Positions 23,479 through 32,437 of a stretch of 64,000 nucleotides of DNA are shown in pieces (position 1 is the first letter of the stretch; every line of letters starts with the position of its first letter). The DNA comes from Marinicrinis sediminis. GTDB lineage: Bacteria > Bacillota > Bacilli > Paenibacillales > KCTC-33676. The notes beneath the pieces are model-generated. The model was given only the letters and a program-made list of their open reading frames with translations, was not told the origin of the DNA and made no database searches. Made by a program: the position numbers and the translations under genes. The DNA lies in the NCBI RefSeq assembly GCF_042685085.1, contig NZ_JBHUMM010000001.1, positions 186,001-250,000 on the forward strand, written 5' to 3'.

Positions 23479-26400
23479 TCACCGAACGATATCTAGAAAC
23501 GCCGTCTTCATGGCAATCGGTTCGAACGTCTTCACCATGAGTCCATAGCTCTCCACCTGATCGGTCAGTTCAAGCACACAGGAGGTCTCCCATTGTTCAG
23601 CTGAAGACTGTTTGTATTGGAATGAACAGGTGTTTAACGTTTTTTGCAGTCGCAGATGAAAATGCCGGCTTTGGAAGGCATCTCGAGACAATTCGAACTG
23701 ACCCGGATATTCCGGACAAATGACGGTCATTTCCTGATCATGAAAATAGCCGAACAGAAACTTCATCCCATTGCTCAGATACAAAATGGTGCCGAGATGA
23801 AACCCTTTCCCCGCGGTCTCAAACTTCACTTCACATTCAAAGACGAAATCCTCGTCCGCTTTCGGCTTGACCAGCAGCTGCGGTGCATGATTTTGCTGAA
23901 TCCACGTATCGAATTTCTGATGGGCAGGAAGGACAATCTCTGCCTGATCAAGATCCGCTTGAATATCTGCCCCTTTCACATTGTGGATGATCCAGCCATG
24001 TTCCGCCCCCTCTTCCTTGCTCTGCGACGTCTGTTCCTTCACTTGCAGGGCACTGATCACATCCAGATAGCGCAGCCTGAACGCACGTTCCAGATCGATG
24101 ACCTGTGTCATTTCCTGTTCCACCTTGGTCAAATTCGGTGCAGGCTGTGAGATTTCATCCATCAGACGCAGCTTCATCTCACTCCAGCGTGTCTGTAGCT
24201 GATGAATCTGCTGTTCCAGTCCGGCCACATCAGCCAGATTGTTGGCGTTCGCCTCTCGCAGCCATTTCAGCAGGATATCGTAGAAGACTCGCTTGAAATG
24301 ATGCAGCTGTGCGGCTCTCCAGCAACGCTGCACATCGCCCGTTGCCCGAATCTCTCTAAGCACCTCTTCTTCCATGAAGACAATCGCAGAAGGGTCCTGC
24401 TCAACCCGCTCATACCACTGGGCCACATCCAGTAAAGCCTGCTCCTTGCGATGGGGCGCCCTTTCGCCCTCCTTGCCGACCACCCAGAAATAGGACTGTT
24501 CAAGATGCGGATAAAAATGTGAGAAATACGATTGATTCATCTCGTACAAATCTTCCTTGCGTACCATGAAATCTCGGTAAACAGGTCTTGATCCTTCATC
24601 GACTTGCATATTGTCCAGCATATAGTAGATGCCTGTTGATTCATCATAACCTTTGATCAAAAGATGATGTACGTGATGGGTTTTGCCGTAATTGTTGTAG
24701 TAATACAAATGGAACAAATCAACCGGTACAATGACAGGCGCACGCTGGTTGATGCTGCTGATGATACACGCATGCATCTCTTCCATGCTCTCATACTGCT
24801 GCTCCCGAATACCGACCTGGAATTTCGGCTCCAGCACTTTGTCGTAACAGTCGAAGAAGGACTGCATCGACTTCTCACTGATTTCGAAGAAGTCTCGGCA
24901 CCATCCGTCTGGGGCGAAGGTCGTATACATACTGCTGTAAAACAGGAACTGGTCAAAATATTCTTCCTCAAATCCCTGCATAGCAATGGCAAACGGTTTG
25001 TAGAAGCAATTCACCTCATCCCATGAATAGGTATCTTCATTCTGCCTGATCTCTGAAATAACGCGGGTATGTGTAGCTTGTTGCTTCTGAATGGTCGCCT
25101 GCTCATGAGCTGCTGCGTGCTCCCACCCGTATTCCGTCTGAATATACGCGGACAATGCATGAATCGTCGGGTATTCGTACAGCTCGGACAGCTTGATCTT
25201 CACATCGATATCTGCAAGTCGATTGACGAGCGTCATCGCCGTGAACGAGTGTCCACCGAGATCGAAGAAAGAAGCCTCTGTACTGATTTGTTCCTGATCC
25301 AGCACCTCACACCAGACACGCGCCATGAGCTGCTCCAGCTGCGACTGTGGCGCCACCACACCATCAGCAGCTTGTCCCCCTTGTCCAGGCTGAGGCAGTG
25401 CCTTGCGATCCAGCTTGCCATTGGGTGTAACGGGCACCTGCTCCAGCCTGACAAAATGAGCAGGGATCATATAGGCAGGCAGCGTTTCCGCCAGAAAAGC
25501 ACGAAGTGGCGAAGTTTCCAGCTCTGAAGCACTCATGTAATACGCACATAAGCTCTTCTCCCCGCTGCTGTCTGTGCGATCGATGACCAGTGCCCATGTC
25601 ATGGCCTCATGCTGAAGCAGCTGCGACTGAATCTCTCCGAGCTCCACCCGGTATCCACGAATCTTCACTTGATGGTCGATACGTCCCAGGAATTCAATAT
25701 AGCCTTCCTCGCACCACCTCGCCAAATCGCCTGTCCGGTACATGACCGCTTCCCCGTCAAATGAATTCGCATATGGATCAGGGATAAAGCGACTGGCGGT
25801 TAACATTGCATCCGTATAGCCGGTCGCCAGGCAAGCGCCGCCAATGTACAATTCGCCTGGAATGCCCGGCGGACACAGCTCCATCCGTGAATTAAGCACA
25901 TAATAGCGTGTATTTTGAATCGGGTAGCCATACGGAATACTGTTCCAACTAGGGTTCATCTCCTGCACGAGATAATAGTTCGACCATACGGTGGCCTCTG
26001 TCGCCCCGCCAAGCGCCACGACCTCTGCGCGGGAGAATGTTTCCCGGACTCGATCCGGGAGCGTAAGCGGTATCCAATCCCCGCTCAAATACACGAGGCG
26101 CAAGTGCACATGCTCCCCTGCTGCCTGTCTCTCTTCCTTCTGTTCATCCATAAAGGGGACGAGCTGCTGCAAGGCGGCCGGGGCGGAGTTCCAGAAGGTC
26201 ACCTTCGCTTCGAACATCCTGTTCAGCAACCTTTCCGGACTACGCACCTCCTCCTCTGGCACCAACCAGATCGTGCCCCCATAGGACAGCATGCCAAATA
26301 TATCGAAGACGGACAGATCGAAGCATAGAGAGGTCACAAACAAGCCGGTATCTTCCCGTCCGAAATGAAAGGTCTTCTCAGCCCATTCAAGCAAATTGAG

Positions 26401-28569
26401 GACAGGACGATGAGACACCACAACCCCTTTGGGTTTGCCGGTTGATCCGGAAGTGAATATGACATACGCTGTCTGATCGGCCTTTTTGTCTATGTCTGGT
26501 ATCCGGTTCGGCATGGCATCTGCATGTTGACCCGTGTACAAATAAACTTTATTTTCTGAATATTCAGTTTTTTTAGAAGGTACTTTTGTCAACCGCACAT
26601 CGAAACGGTATTGCAACTCATTTGGAAAGGCTTCATCCCGGTAGTGGCAATGTGTCATTTCCAGTGAGTGGTGCCGAGCGCAAAGATCACGCAGTGCCCG
26701 TTCATGCACATACAGCACTTCATCCGTCGCTTGCTTCACACGATGGGCATCTGCATGATGCTGAGCGTAAGTTCGCAAGGAATGGAAATAATCTTCTTTT
26801 TGCTGGGCATCGAGCAGATCCGCTAACACGATATGCCCACCCGGTTTCAACAACTCCTGCAATCGATCCAGCACTTCCGTCAGATAGTGCAAGCCTGGGA
26901 AGAACTGAACCGTACTCGCGATCACAATGACATCCAGACTCTGCTTCTCCATCTCGGGCAGATCATGGGCAAATCCTTGTATCCATGCAATCTTGTCGAC
27001 CAGACCTTGTTCCCTACCTTGATCAATCGTTTCAGCGAGCATACGCTGATTGCGTTCAAGTGTCGCTGCAGAAGGGTCCATTGCCCATACCTTGCCTGCT
27101 TTTGCCGCCATGGGATAGGTGATCCAGCCTGACCCGCAGCCAATCTCCAGCACTTGAGCTTCCGCATGCAGATACGGCTCAATCAGCTTCATCACATGCG
27201 TCTGATACTGCTTGACCTCCGCTTCCGTGAAGGGCTCTCCGGTATAGCTGCTTACGAATCCGCCTGCACGTATCTCATCCGTTGCCTGATCCGCGACATG
27301 ATCGAACAATTGCTGCACCGCGTCATCATTCGCTGACTCTCTCGGAGGCCTCACTTGCATCACATCCATGTAGAACGAGCCACGGATACATGCGCATTCA
27401 TAGATCAGCGACTGAAAGCTCTGTTCCGCAGTAGACGTGGTCATCACCCAGGCAATCTGCATCTCTTCCACCATCGTTCGAATCCGATCCTTTGGAAAAG
27501 ATTGTTCCATGGGCACATAGGCTCCCCCTGCCTTCAAGACCGCCAATACAGCCACCAGCATATGAGGCGTTCGCTCTATTATGATACCGACATGATCTCC
27601 CGTTCGCATGCCGGACTGTCTAAGCAGGTGAGCCCACTGGTTGGCCTTTTCGTCCAATTGCTGATACGTGATCGCGCCATCCGCATACCGAATCGCCACA
27701 TCCTGTGGATATTGCTGCGCATGCTGCTCAAATCGATCCTGCATACAGGCAGATTGATCATAATCCGCTTGTGTATCATTGAATTGCCTCATCCAGTCTG
27801 TCCATTTCTCCTGATCTGTATATGGAAGCTCTGCGATCGCCAGATGTTTCCCTTGCTCTGCCTGCTCTAACACATGGCTCAGTAGCAGCAAGTAACTGTC
27901 CACATATGTTTGTATCGCAGCGCTATCGTATTGCTGACCATTGCATACGACTTCCATCGCGATAGATTCACCATCGCGCTTCACCTGAAACATCACATCA
28001 AAACAGGTGCGTTGCAGCAAGTTCGTCATCCGCTCTTCCCCATGCACATTGGTCATGCCAAACAACGTTCGACCGAGCAACTCTGTCTCATCTCGCCAGC
28101 CAAGCTGACCCGCGATTTCCTGCAAACTCACATCCGCATGCATCCAGTCTTCCTTTAACTGCTGCTGTACTTCTCTCAACCATTCCCTGAATGTATGGTC
28201 TGGCTGAATCTGCATCGCGACCGGTATGACTTCACTCGTTTGCTTCCTCTCCGCTGATTGTTCCAGAGGCAACACGGGCACGGTGATCGTCAAGTTGCCT
28301 TCGTCCGTATACTTATGCAGCAGCACTTGATAAACCGCGAATAAAAAAACGAACATAGACGCATCATTTTCTCGACATATTTTGCGCAGAGAACGAGCCA
28401 AGTCGGCTGAGAAAGGTACTTCAAAGGCCATTTTTGTAAATCCGGATCGAGCCCCGTATGTAACCGGCCAACTCACCTTATCCCCTTGCCCTTGCTCCAA
28501 TCGCTTCACCCAGTAATCCCTGACATCCTGCCACGCTCCAATTTGACGGTCATCTTGTTTCATTGCCAT
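23479..28569 (-). CDS. NRPS2: half-C / A-MT-A(Cys?) / T / BtrH-like / ConA-like domain
   Basis: A 1696-aa one-module synthetase whose first 1150 residues parallel NRPS1. It has a condensation C-lobe only (about 17-265, no HHxxxDG). Adenylation (YVPMEQSFP at about 351) is interrupted by a methyltransferase at about 415-665 (VLEIGCGSG 473-481) and resumes at FTSGSTGKPKG (705-715). The carrier has GGHSF (Ser1108). Pocket residues read by eye, DLFNYSLVWK, are close to Cys codes. Instead of a thioesterase it has a cysteine-enzyme-like domain with C1188 in VNCFYKPF, a THHVHHLLIKGYD His cluster (1297-1309) and D1319 in YYMLDN. A helical region follows (about 1380-1510), then residues 1525-1696 form a beta-rich domain like concanavalin-type lectins (ETAGKGFHLGTILYLSNG). 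Either M1 or M3 may be the start; GGGGG lies upstream. Confidence 0.9.
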   Translation of the reverse strand: MAMKQDDRQIGAWQDVRDYWVKRLEQGQGDKVSWPVTYGARSGFTKMAFEVPFSADLARSLRKICRENDASMFVFLFAVYQVLLHKYTDEGNLTITVPVLPLEQSAERKQTSEVIPVAMQIQPDHTFREWLREVQQQLKEDWMHADVSLQEIAGQLGWRDETELLGRTLFGMTNVHGEERMTNLLQRTCFDVMFQVKRDGESIAMEVVCNGQQYDSAAIQTYVDSYLLLLSHVLEQAEQGKHLAIAELPYTDQEKWTDWMRQFNDTQADYDQSACMQDRFEQHAQQYPQDVAIRYADGAITYQQLDEKANQWAHLLRQSGMRTGDHVGIIIERTPHMLVAVLAVLKAGGAYVPMEQSFPKDRIRTMVEEMQIAWVMTTSTAEQSFQSLIYECACIRGSFYMDVMQVRPPRESANDDAVQQLFDHVADQATDEIRAGGFVSSYTGEPFTEAEVKQYQTHVMKLIEPYLHAEAQVLEIGCGSGWITYPMAAKAGKVWAMDPSAATLERNQRMLAETIDQGREQGLVDKIAWIQGFAHDLPEMEKQSLDVIVIASTVQFFPGLHYLTEVLDRLQELLKPGGHIVLADLLDAQQKEDYFHSLRTYAQHHADAHRVKQATDEVLYVHERALRDLCARHHSLEMTHCHYRDEAFPNELQYRFDVRLTKVPSKKTEYSENKVYLYTGQHADAMPNRIPDIDKKADQTAYVIFTSGSTGKPKGVVVSHRPVLNLLEWAEKTFHFGREDTGLFVTSLCFDLSVFDIFGMLSYGGTIWLVPEEEVRSPERLLNRMFEAKVTFWNSAPAALQQLVPFMDEQKEERQAAGEHVHLRLVYLSGDWIPLTLPDRVRETFSRAEVVALGGATEATVWSNYYLVQEMNPSWNSIPYGYPIQNTRYYVLNSRMELCPPGIPGELYIGGACLATGYTDAMLTASRFIPDPYANSFDGEAVMYRTGDLARWCEEGYIEFLGRIDHQVKIRGYRVELGEIQSQLLQHEAMTWALVIDRTDSSGEKSLCAYYMSASELETSPLRAFLAETLPAYMIPAHFVRLEQVPVTPNGKLDRKALPQPGQGGQAADGVVAPQSQLEQLMARVWCEVLDQEQISTEASFFDLGGHSFTAMTLVNRLADIDVKIKLSELYEYPTIHALSAYIQTEYGWEHAAAHEQATIQKQQATHTRVISEIRQNEDTYSWDEVNCFYKPFAIAMQGFEEEYFDQFLFYSSMYTTFAPDGWCRDFFEISEKSMQSFFDCYDKVLEPKFQVGIREQQYESMEEMHACIISSINQRAPVIVPVDLFHLYYYNNYGKTHHVHHLLIKGYDESTGIYYMLDNMQVDEGSRPVYRDFMVRKEDLYEMNQSYFSHFYPHLEQSYFWVVGKEGERAPHRKEQALLDVAQWYERVEQDPSAIVFMEEEVLREIRATGDVQRCWRAAQLHHFKRVFYDILLKWLREANANNLADVAGLEQQIHQLQTRWSEMKLRLMDEISQPAPNLTKVEQEMTQVIDLERAFRLRYLDVISALQVKEQTSQSKEEGAEHGWIIHNVKGADIQADLDQAEIVLPAHQKFDTWIQQNHAPQLLVKPKADEDFVFECEVKFETAGKGFHLGTILYLSNGMKFLFGYFHDQEMTVICPEYPGQFELSRDAFQSRHFHLRLQKTLNTCSFQYKQSSAEQWETSCVLELTDQVESYGLMVKTFEPIAMKTAFLDIVR

Positions 28570-28608
28570 CTTTTTTTAATCCCCCTGTCTTTATTTCTAG
28601 TCTGTCTG

Positions 28609-28674
28609 TCAACCCCTTCTGTTAAATCGAATCGTACCTGCTGTTACTTTGGACATCGATCACAAATGATCCAT
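28609..28674 (-). promoter_or_regulatory. Leader mini-ORFs upstream of NRPS2
   Basis: An ideal ribosome site, AAAGGAGGTGAGAC, precedes a four-codon frame (MDHL, 28660-28674). Its stop nearly overlaps a second short frame (MSKVTAGTIRFNRRG, 28609-28656), which ends 40 bp before NRPS2. The strength of the first site relative to the weak GGGGG site of NRPS2 suggests a regulatory leader or a translated start relay. Confidence 0.45.
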
Positions 28675-28699
28675 GTCTCACCTCCTTTTCAGAATCGTA

Positions 28700-28714
28700 G
28701 TCAAACGTTTGCAC
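28700..28714. promoter_or_regulatory. LacI/CcpA-type operator-like site upstream of NRPS2
   Basis: GTCAAACGTTTGCAC contains the TCAAACGTTTG core and resembles the sites before the fructokinase operon. It lies in the predicted leader of NRPS2, downstream of the likely promoter, and might place NRPS2 under the LacI regulator or a relative. Confidence 0.4.
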
Positions 28715-28781
28715 GTTGCCGTACAATGATCCACGGGCATTTCAGATACGGGTACCGCCCTTTATTTCCCATGGTAATACT

Positions 28782-28790
28782 AGTATACCA
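28782..28790 (-). promoter_or_regulatory. Possible extended -10 promoter of NRPS2
   Basis: On the minus strand TGGTATACT forms an extended -10 (TG-N-TATACT). No good -35 was found at the right distance. Transcription from here would give a leader of about 200 nt that includes the mini-ORFs and the LacI-like site. Confidence 0.4.
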
Positions 28791-28874
28791 CAAACTTTTT
28801 TGGAAAAAGGGTAAGCGCATTCATTTTTTTAGAGCAGATCATGAAACAAGCAGACAATGAAAGGAATCACAAAG

Positions 28875-28906
28875 AAAAACCGCATTTCTATGAACTGAAA
28901 TGCGGT
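28875..28906 (-). terminator. Terminator of the 84-aa membrane protein gene
   Basis: ACCGCATTTC pairs perfectly with GAAATGCGGT around an 8-nt loop, and TTTTTC follows on the minus strand. It sits 26 bp past the stop codon and insulates NRPS2 from upstream transcription. Confidence 0.88.
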
Positions 28907-28931
28907 GACAAGCCCGAGTGAACGAATCAGC

Positions 28932-29186
28932 TTACAGAAATCCAAGTATCATGAGGATCAGTCCGAATATGGCAGCGCCCATTTTTATGGCACGATTATC
29001 CCTCGGACGAAGCAACAAACTAATCAGAAAACCAACTGGAAGAATAAGTCCATCTAAATTCACATGAAAACTGCCTAATAAATAGTACCCAATTAACTTT
29101 AGCGCCAACATTTCTTCCTGTTTTTCTCGATTGGCATATAACAACGACATCCCGATGACAAATATGAATATCCAGATCAACAGCAT
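28932..29186 (-). CDS. Small membrane protein, 84 aa, unrecognised
   Basis: The product has three hydrophobic segments: LLIWIFIFVIGMSLLYA at the start, a weaker one around IGYYLLGSF to LILPVGFLISLLL, and AAIFGLILMILGFL at the end. A short charged loop (ANREKQEEM) follows the first and RPRDNRAIK precedes the last. Ribosome site AGGAGGGG precedes ATG 29186, and a strong terminator follows, so it is a real single-gene unit. I see no family motif. Its position between NRPS2 and the restriction island does not point to a role. Confidence 0.75.
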   Translation of the reverse strand: MLLIWIFIFVIGMSLLYANREKQEEMLALKLIGYYLLGSFHVNLDGLILPVGFLISLLLRPRDNRAIKMGAAIFGLILMILGFL

Positions 29187-29443
29187 ACGGCTACCCCTCC
29201 TTTTTGTGTCTTTCTATATGGTATACAAATGCGGAGGTATGAGAAATTAAATAGGTAAGTTGATTTCGAATCCAGGCTGTCTCGTTCGAAGCCTGAATAA
29301 GTCCAAATCGCACTTTCCCCAGCGTTATAGAAAATGAATTTCAGGTGTACTTCAAAGATCTCGTTATGCTATTGATAAATAGAATCAAAATATCAGCATA
29401 GTGACAAGAGAGAATATTCATTCAACCTCTCACTCTAAAATTG

Positions 29444-30667
29444 TTAGAACATTAGCTTTTGACGTTTATTGGCCAATTGAATAAATGTTTTCAAATCCAT
29501 TAACCAGCTTTGTTGAGTCGATTTATATGTCTCGTGTAAACGTTTGGGTAATACCAGTTGCAAATGTTTAGCCTGCATTTCATCAGTCTGATTCTCACTT
29601 ATACCAGGTTCAAGTGTAAAAAGATGCTTTTTATTTATGCGATTTGCCTCTGAAAGAACCTGACGCCATCTGTCTTTACAAGTTGATTTTACTCCTAACA
29701 TCGTTAACCTGGATTCAGGATATGTCATATCCTTGTAACTTTTGATATCCGGGAATAAAAAGTCAGGCTTTGATTTATTTTCTGTCACTGCAGTACGTGA
29801 ATATCTAAGTTCGTGAACCTTGAAAATCTCTTCCAAGTGATGTTCAAGAGCATAACCAATCCTGGATTTTCTTCTATTTTGAACACTAAGAGAAAACTTG
29901 ATAAAACCCTCTACATCAGTATCACCATCAGTACAAAATCCTGCTTGCAGTCTCTGAGACACTATATGATGTTCCAGACGTTTAAATAATTTTTCTTCAT
30001 GCTCAATCCATTTTAACAATGTCTCATCTGGTTCATCACGTGAAGAAACTTCCCTCATAGTTTGTCTTGCCAACTGGGAGAATACAGAAGTGTTAGGAAA
30101 TCCGGTAGAAAAAAAAGGCTCAAGAATTTCATCCAGATAACCACTATCTGTTTCTTCGATTTCAATGTCCAATTCTTCAAGTATATAACGAACCGCAAAA
30201 TTCACTTCCGGGTTATGTCCGTTTTCAATAGCTTGAAGATTAAAACTGTAACCGACCTGCTCAATACCAAACAACCATAGTAACTGATTTTCTAAAGTGC
30301 TCCCGTATGGAACAATGATTATATAGAATTCACCATTTTGTCTTTTGGCAATAATTAACATGTCAGATTCTCTTGCCTGATCCATGATTTCATTACTTTT
30401 AAAGTATAGCCTGTATTCAGACCTGGTAGGATGAGCTTCACGAGCATCATACCACGTCAAATGACCTTCGCAAGAAATACCTTCACTTTCACCTGCAAGC
30501 CACAGAAATTTGGACTGATATGAAACTCGTTCATTTCCAAATAAAGTTTTAAGTGACTTGCTACCATTAAGCTCATGCTGGTTAGAAATAGCAGTATTAA
30601 CCTCTACTGCAGTGAGTCGTTTTATAGCAACCTTTTCAAAATATTGAGACAAAAATCCTTTTTGCAT
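29444..30667 (-). CDS. Type II restriction endonuclease, EcoRII-like
   Basis: This 407-aa protein resembles EcoRII-type enzymes, with an N-terminal effector/DNA-binding part and a C-terminal nuclease. The nuclease core shows KPDFLFPDIKSY followed by LTMLGVKSTCKDRWRQVL, matching the PD-(D/E)XK-like site of the EcoRII C-terminal family. It is the last gene of a block with a C5-cytosine methyltransferase and Vsr. By analogy it would cut CCWGG, which is inference. ATG 30667 follows GAAGG at good distance; a GTG at 30682 is the alternative. The gene is clearly AT-richer than the core genes, as expected of a transferred defence cassette. Confidence 0.85.
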   Translation of the reverse strand: MQKGFLSQYFEKVAIKRLTAVEVNTAISNQHELNGSKSLKTLFGNERVSYQSKFLWLAGESEGISCEGHLTWYDAREAHPTRSEYRLYFKSNEIMDQARESDMLIIAKRQNGEFYIIIVPYGSTLENQLLWLFGIEQVGYSFNLQAIENGHNPEVNFAVRYILEELDIEIEETDSGYLDEILEPFFSTGFPNTSVFSQLARQTMREVSSRDEPDETLLKWIEHEEKLFKRLEHHIVSQRLQAGFCTDGDTDVEGFIKFSLSVQNRRKSRIGYALEHHLEEIFKVHELRYSRTAVTENKSKPDFLFPDIKSYKDMTYPESRLTMLGVKSTCKDRWRQVLSEANRINKKHLFTLEPGISENQTDEMQAKHLQLVLPKRLHETYKSTQQSWLMDLKTFIQLANKRQKLMF

Positions 30668-30694
30668 GTATAACACCTTCACTCATGATGGATT

Positions 30695-31153
30695 TCAACA
30701 TTGCCCACCAATCTCTATAGATGTCATATCCCTTGTTTGAAGCCACTGGGCACATAATTCTATAACTTCTTCGCTATCAATCCGGTACTTTCCTTTTAGT
30801 GTACATTCCCATACAATCCCGGTTCTCCAGCCCATTTCCTGAAGCTGAGAAATATTGCGCCTGTCCATGTCTATATTACGGTTAATCTTTGCCCGCCAAA
30901 AATCCTCATTTGAAGATGGCCATTTGAAAAGATGGCAGGAATGCCCATGCCAAAAACAACCATGTGCGAAAATTACAGCATTGTACTTTCGGAATATCAT
31001 ATCAGGTTTGCTTGGTAAACCACGTTCATGAAGCCGATATCTGAATCCCAATTTGTGAAGCCCTCGTCTAAGAATCATTTCAGGCTGAGTATCTTTACTC
31101 TTGATACCAGACATCATACGGCTTCTGGTTTCAGGTGATACAATATCAACCAT
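30695..31153 (-). CDS. vsr: Very short patch repair endonuclease (Vsr)
   Basis: This 152-aa nuclease nicks beside T:G mismatches that arise when 5-methylcytosine deaminates, protecting sites methylated by the neighbouring methyltransferase. Family motifs are SRMMSGIKSKDTQPE at the start, GLPSKPDMIF with the catalytic Asp, and FAHGCFWHGHSC with the active His residues and zinc-type Cys/His. ATG 31153 overlaps the methyltransferase stop by 8 nt, which indicates coupling. The restriction enzyme follows after 27 bp. The longer upstream frame would lie within the methyltransferase gene and is not needed. Confidence 0.93.
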   Translation of the reverse strand: MVDIVSPETRSRMMSGIKSKDTQPEMILRRGLHKLGFRYRLHERGLPSKPDMIFRKYNAVIFAHGCFWHGHSCHLFKWPSSNEDFWRAKINRNIDMDRRNISQLQEMGWRTGIVWECTLKGKYRIDSEEVIELCAQWLQTRDMTSIEIGGQC

Positions 31154-32423
31154 ATACTTCAGCCTTCTCAAAAAGCAATTCCAGCTGCTTATCTTCCTCA
31201 ACCAGTCTCATTGCTTTGAAAATATAAGGCAGCATATGAGATGCAACAGCCTCCACTACTGGTACTGCTACGGAATTTCCAAATTGCTTGTATGCCTGTG
31301 TATCCGAAACAGGTATATCGAATTTCTTGCCTGGTTTATCAAAACCCATCAATCTGGCACACTCACGAGGAGTTAATCTTCGAGGATTTTTATCTTTTTG
31401 TTTGATGAGAATTTCTGAACCATCTTTGTAGTATCGTGCTGACAGAGTACGAGCTACATCATCAGGTCCAAACAAACCGAATCCAAATCCATTACCTTTA
31501 GCTCGATGTTTCTCTGCGTAATTTTGCAAATATGTCCACAGCCTGTCACTTAAAGTATATTTATTTGCCACTTTTGCTTCCGGGCCCTCTGTATATGGTA
31601 GTTCAGCTTCTTCTGAACCAGTTTCTGAATGGAGAATGGTTCTCAATTTGGGTCCATTCAATGGAAGATTCAGATCTTTAAAAGAAAAACCAACATCTGA
31701 TCTAAAGCCTACAATAAAAATACGTTCCCTATGTTGAGGCACAAAAGGTTTTGCATCAATTACTCTGAAATCAACATGATAACCAAGTTCTTCTCTCAGT
31801 GTAGACAGAATCACTTTAAAGGTGTTTCCCTTATCATGACTTACCAGATTTTTCACATTCTCAAGCAAAAATGCTTTGGGCCTGTGCCGTTCAATCATTT
31901 GGGCAACGTCAAAAAAAAGCGTCCCCTGTGTTACATCGTGAAAACCGTGTGGTCGACCAAGAGATTTTTTTTTGGATACTCCTGCTATGGAAAAAGGCTG
32001 GCAGGGGAAACCTGCAACAAGTACATCATAATGAGGCATTTCTTCCAGATCGACCTCACGTATATCCCCATTGACCGGATGATCGCATTTATAGTTAGCC
32101 TGATAAGTCTTTCTGCACGCCAAATCCCATTCACTGGTAAATACGCATTTACCACCTATTGATTCAAATGCTTTACGCAATCCTCCTATTCCTGCAAAAA
32201 GATCAATAAATTTGAAATTATATTCATTATCATCACGTTTTCCGGAACGAACATTATATATACTCCTCAATTCTCTTAACAGAGGCTCTTCAGGCATAGT
32301 TTCTCCATTTTCCCACCGATAAATGGTACGTTCACTTTTACCAAACAGCTGGGCTAATTCTTTAACGGAATATCCTGTTTTCTCTCTTATAAAAGCAAAA
32401 TCAGTATTTTTAAAGGTCTTCAT
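31146..32423 (-). CDS. DNA cytosine-5 methyltransferase, EcoRII/Dcm-like, with N-terminal HTH
   Basis: This 425-aa enzyme methylates C5 of cytosine in the recognition site and so shields host DNA from the EcoRII-like nuclease. About 75 N-terminal residues form a Cro-like helix-turn-helix (SVKELAQLFGKSERTIYRWENG). The catalytic part shows FIDLFAGIGGLRKAF (motif I), VAGFPCQPFS with the catalytic Cys (IV), ENVKN (VI), PQHRERIFIVGF (VIII), a target-recognition region near LTPRECARLMGF, and YKQFGNSVAVPV (X). ATG 32423 is preceded by AGGGAGGAAG. A long palindrome covers the predicted transcription start, and the HTH may bind it, as known for M.SsoII-type enzymes. Confidence 0.92.
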   Translation of the reverse strand: MKTFKNTDFAFIREKTGYSVKELAQLFGKSERTIYRWENGETMPEEPLLRELRSIYNVRSGKRDDNEYNFKFIDLFAGIGGLRKAFESIGGKCVFTSEWDLACRKTYQANYKCDHPVNGDIREVDLEEMPHYDVLVAGFPCQPFSIAGVSKKKSLGRPHGFHDVTQGTLFFDVAQMIERHRPKAFLLENVKNLVSHDKGNTFKVILSTLREELGYHVDFRVIDAKPFVPQHRERIFIVGFRSDVGFSFKDLNLPLNGPKLRTILHSETGSEEAELPYTEGPEAKVANKYTLSDRLWTYLQNYAEKHRAKGNGFGFGLFGPDDVARTLSARYYKDGSEILIKQKDKNPRRLTPRECARLMGFDKPGKKFDIPVSDTQAYKQFGNSVAVPVVEAVASHMLPYIFKAMRLVEEDKQLELLFEKAEVYG

Positions 32424-32437
32424 TTTTACTTCCTCCC

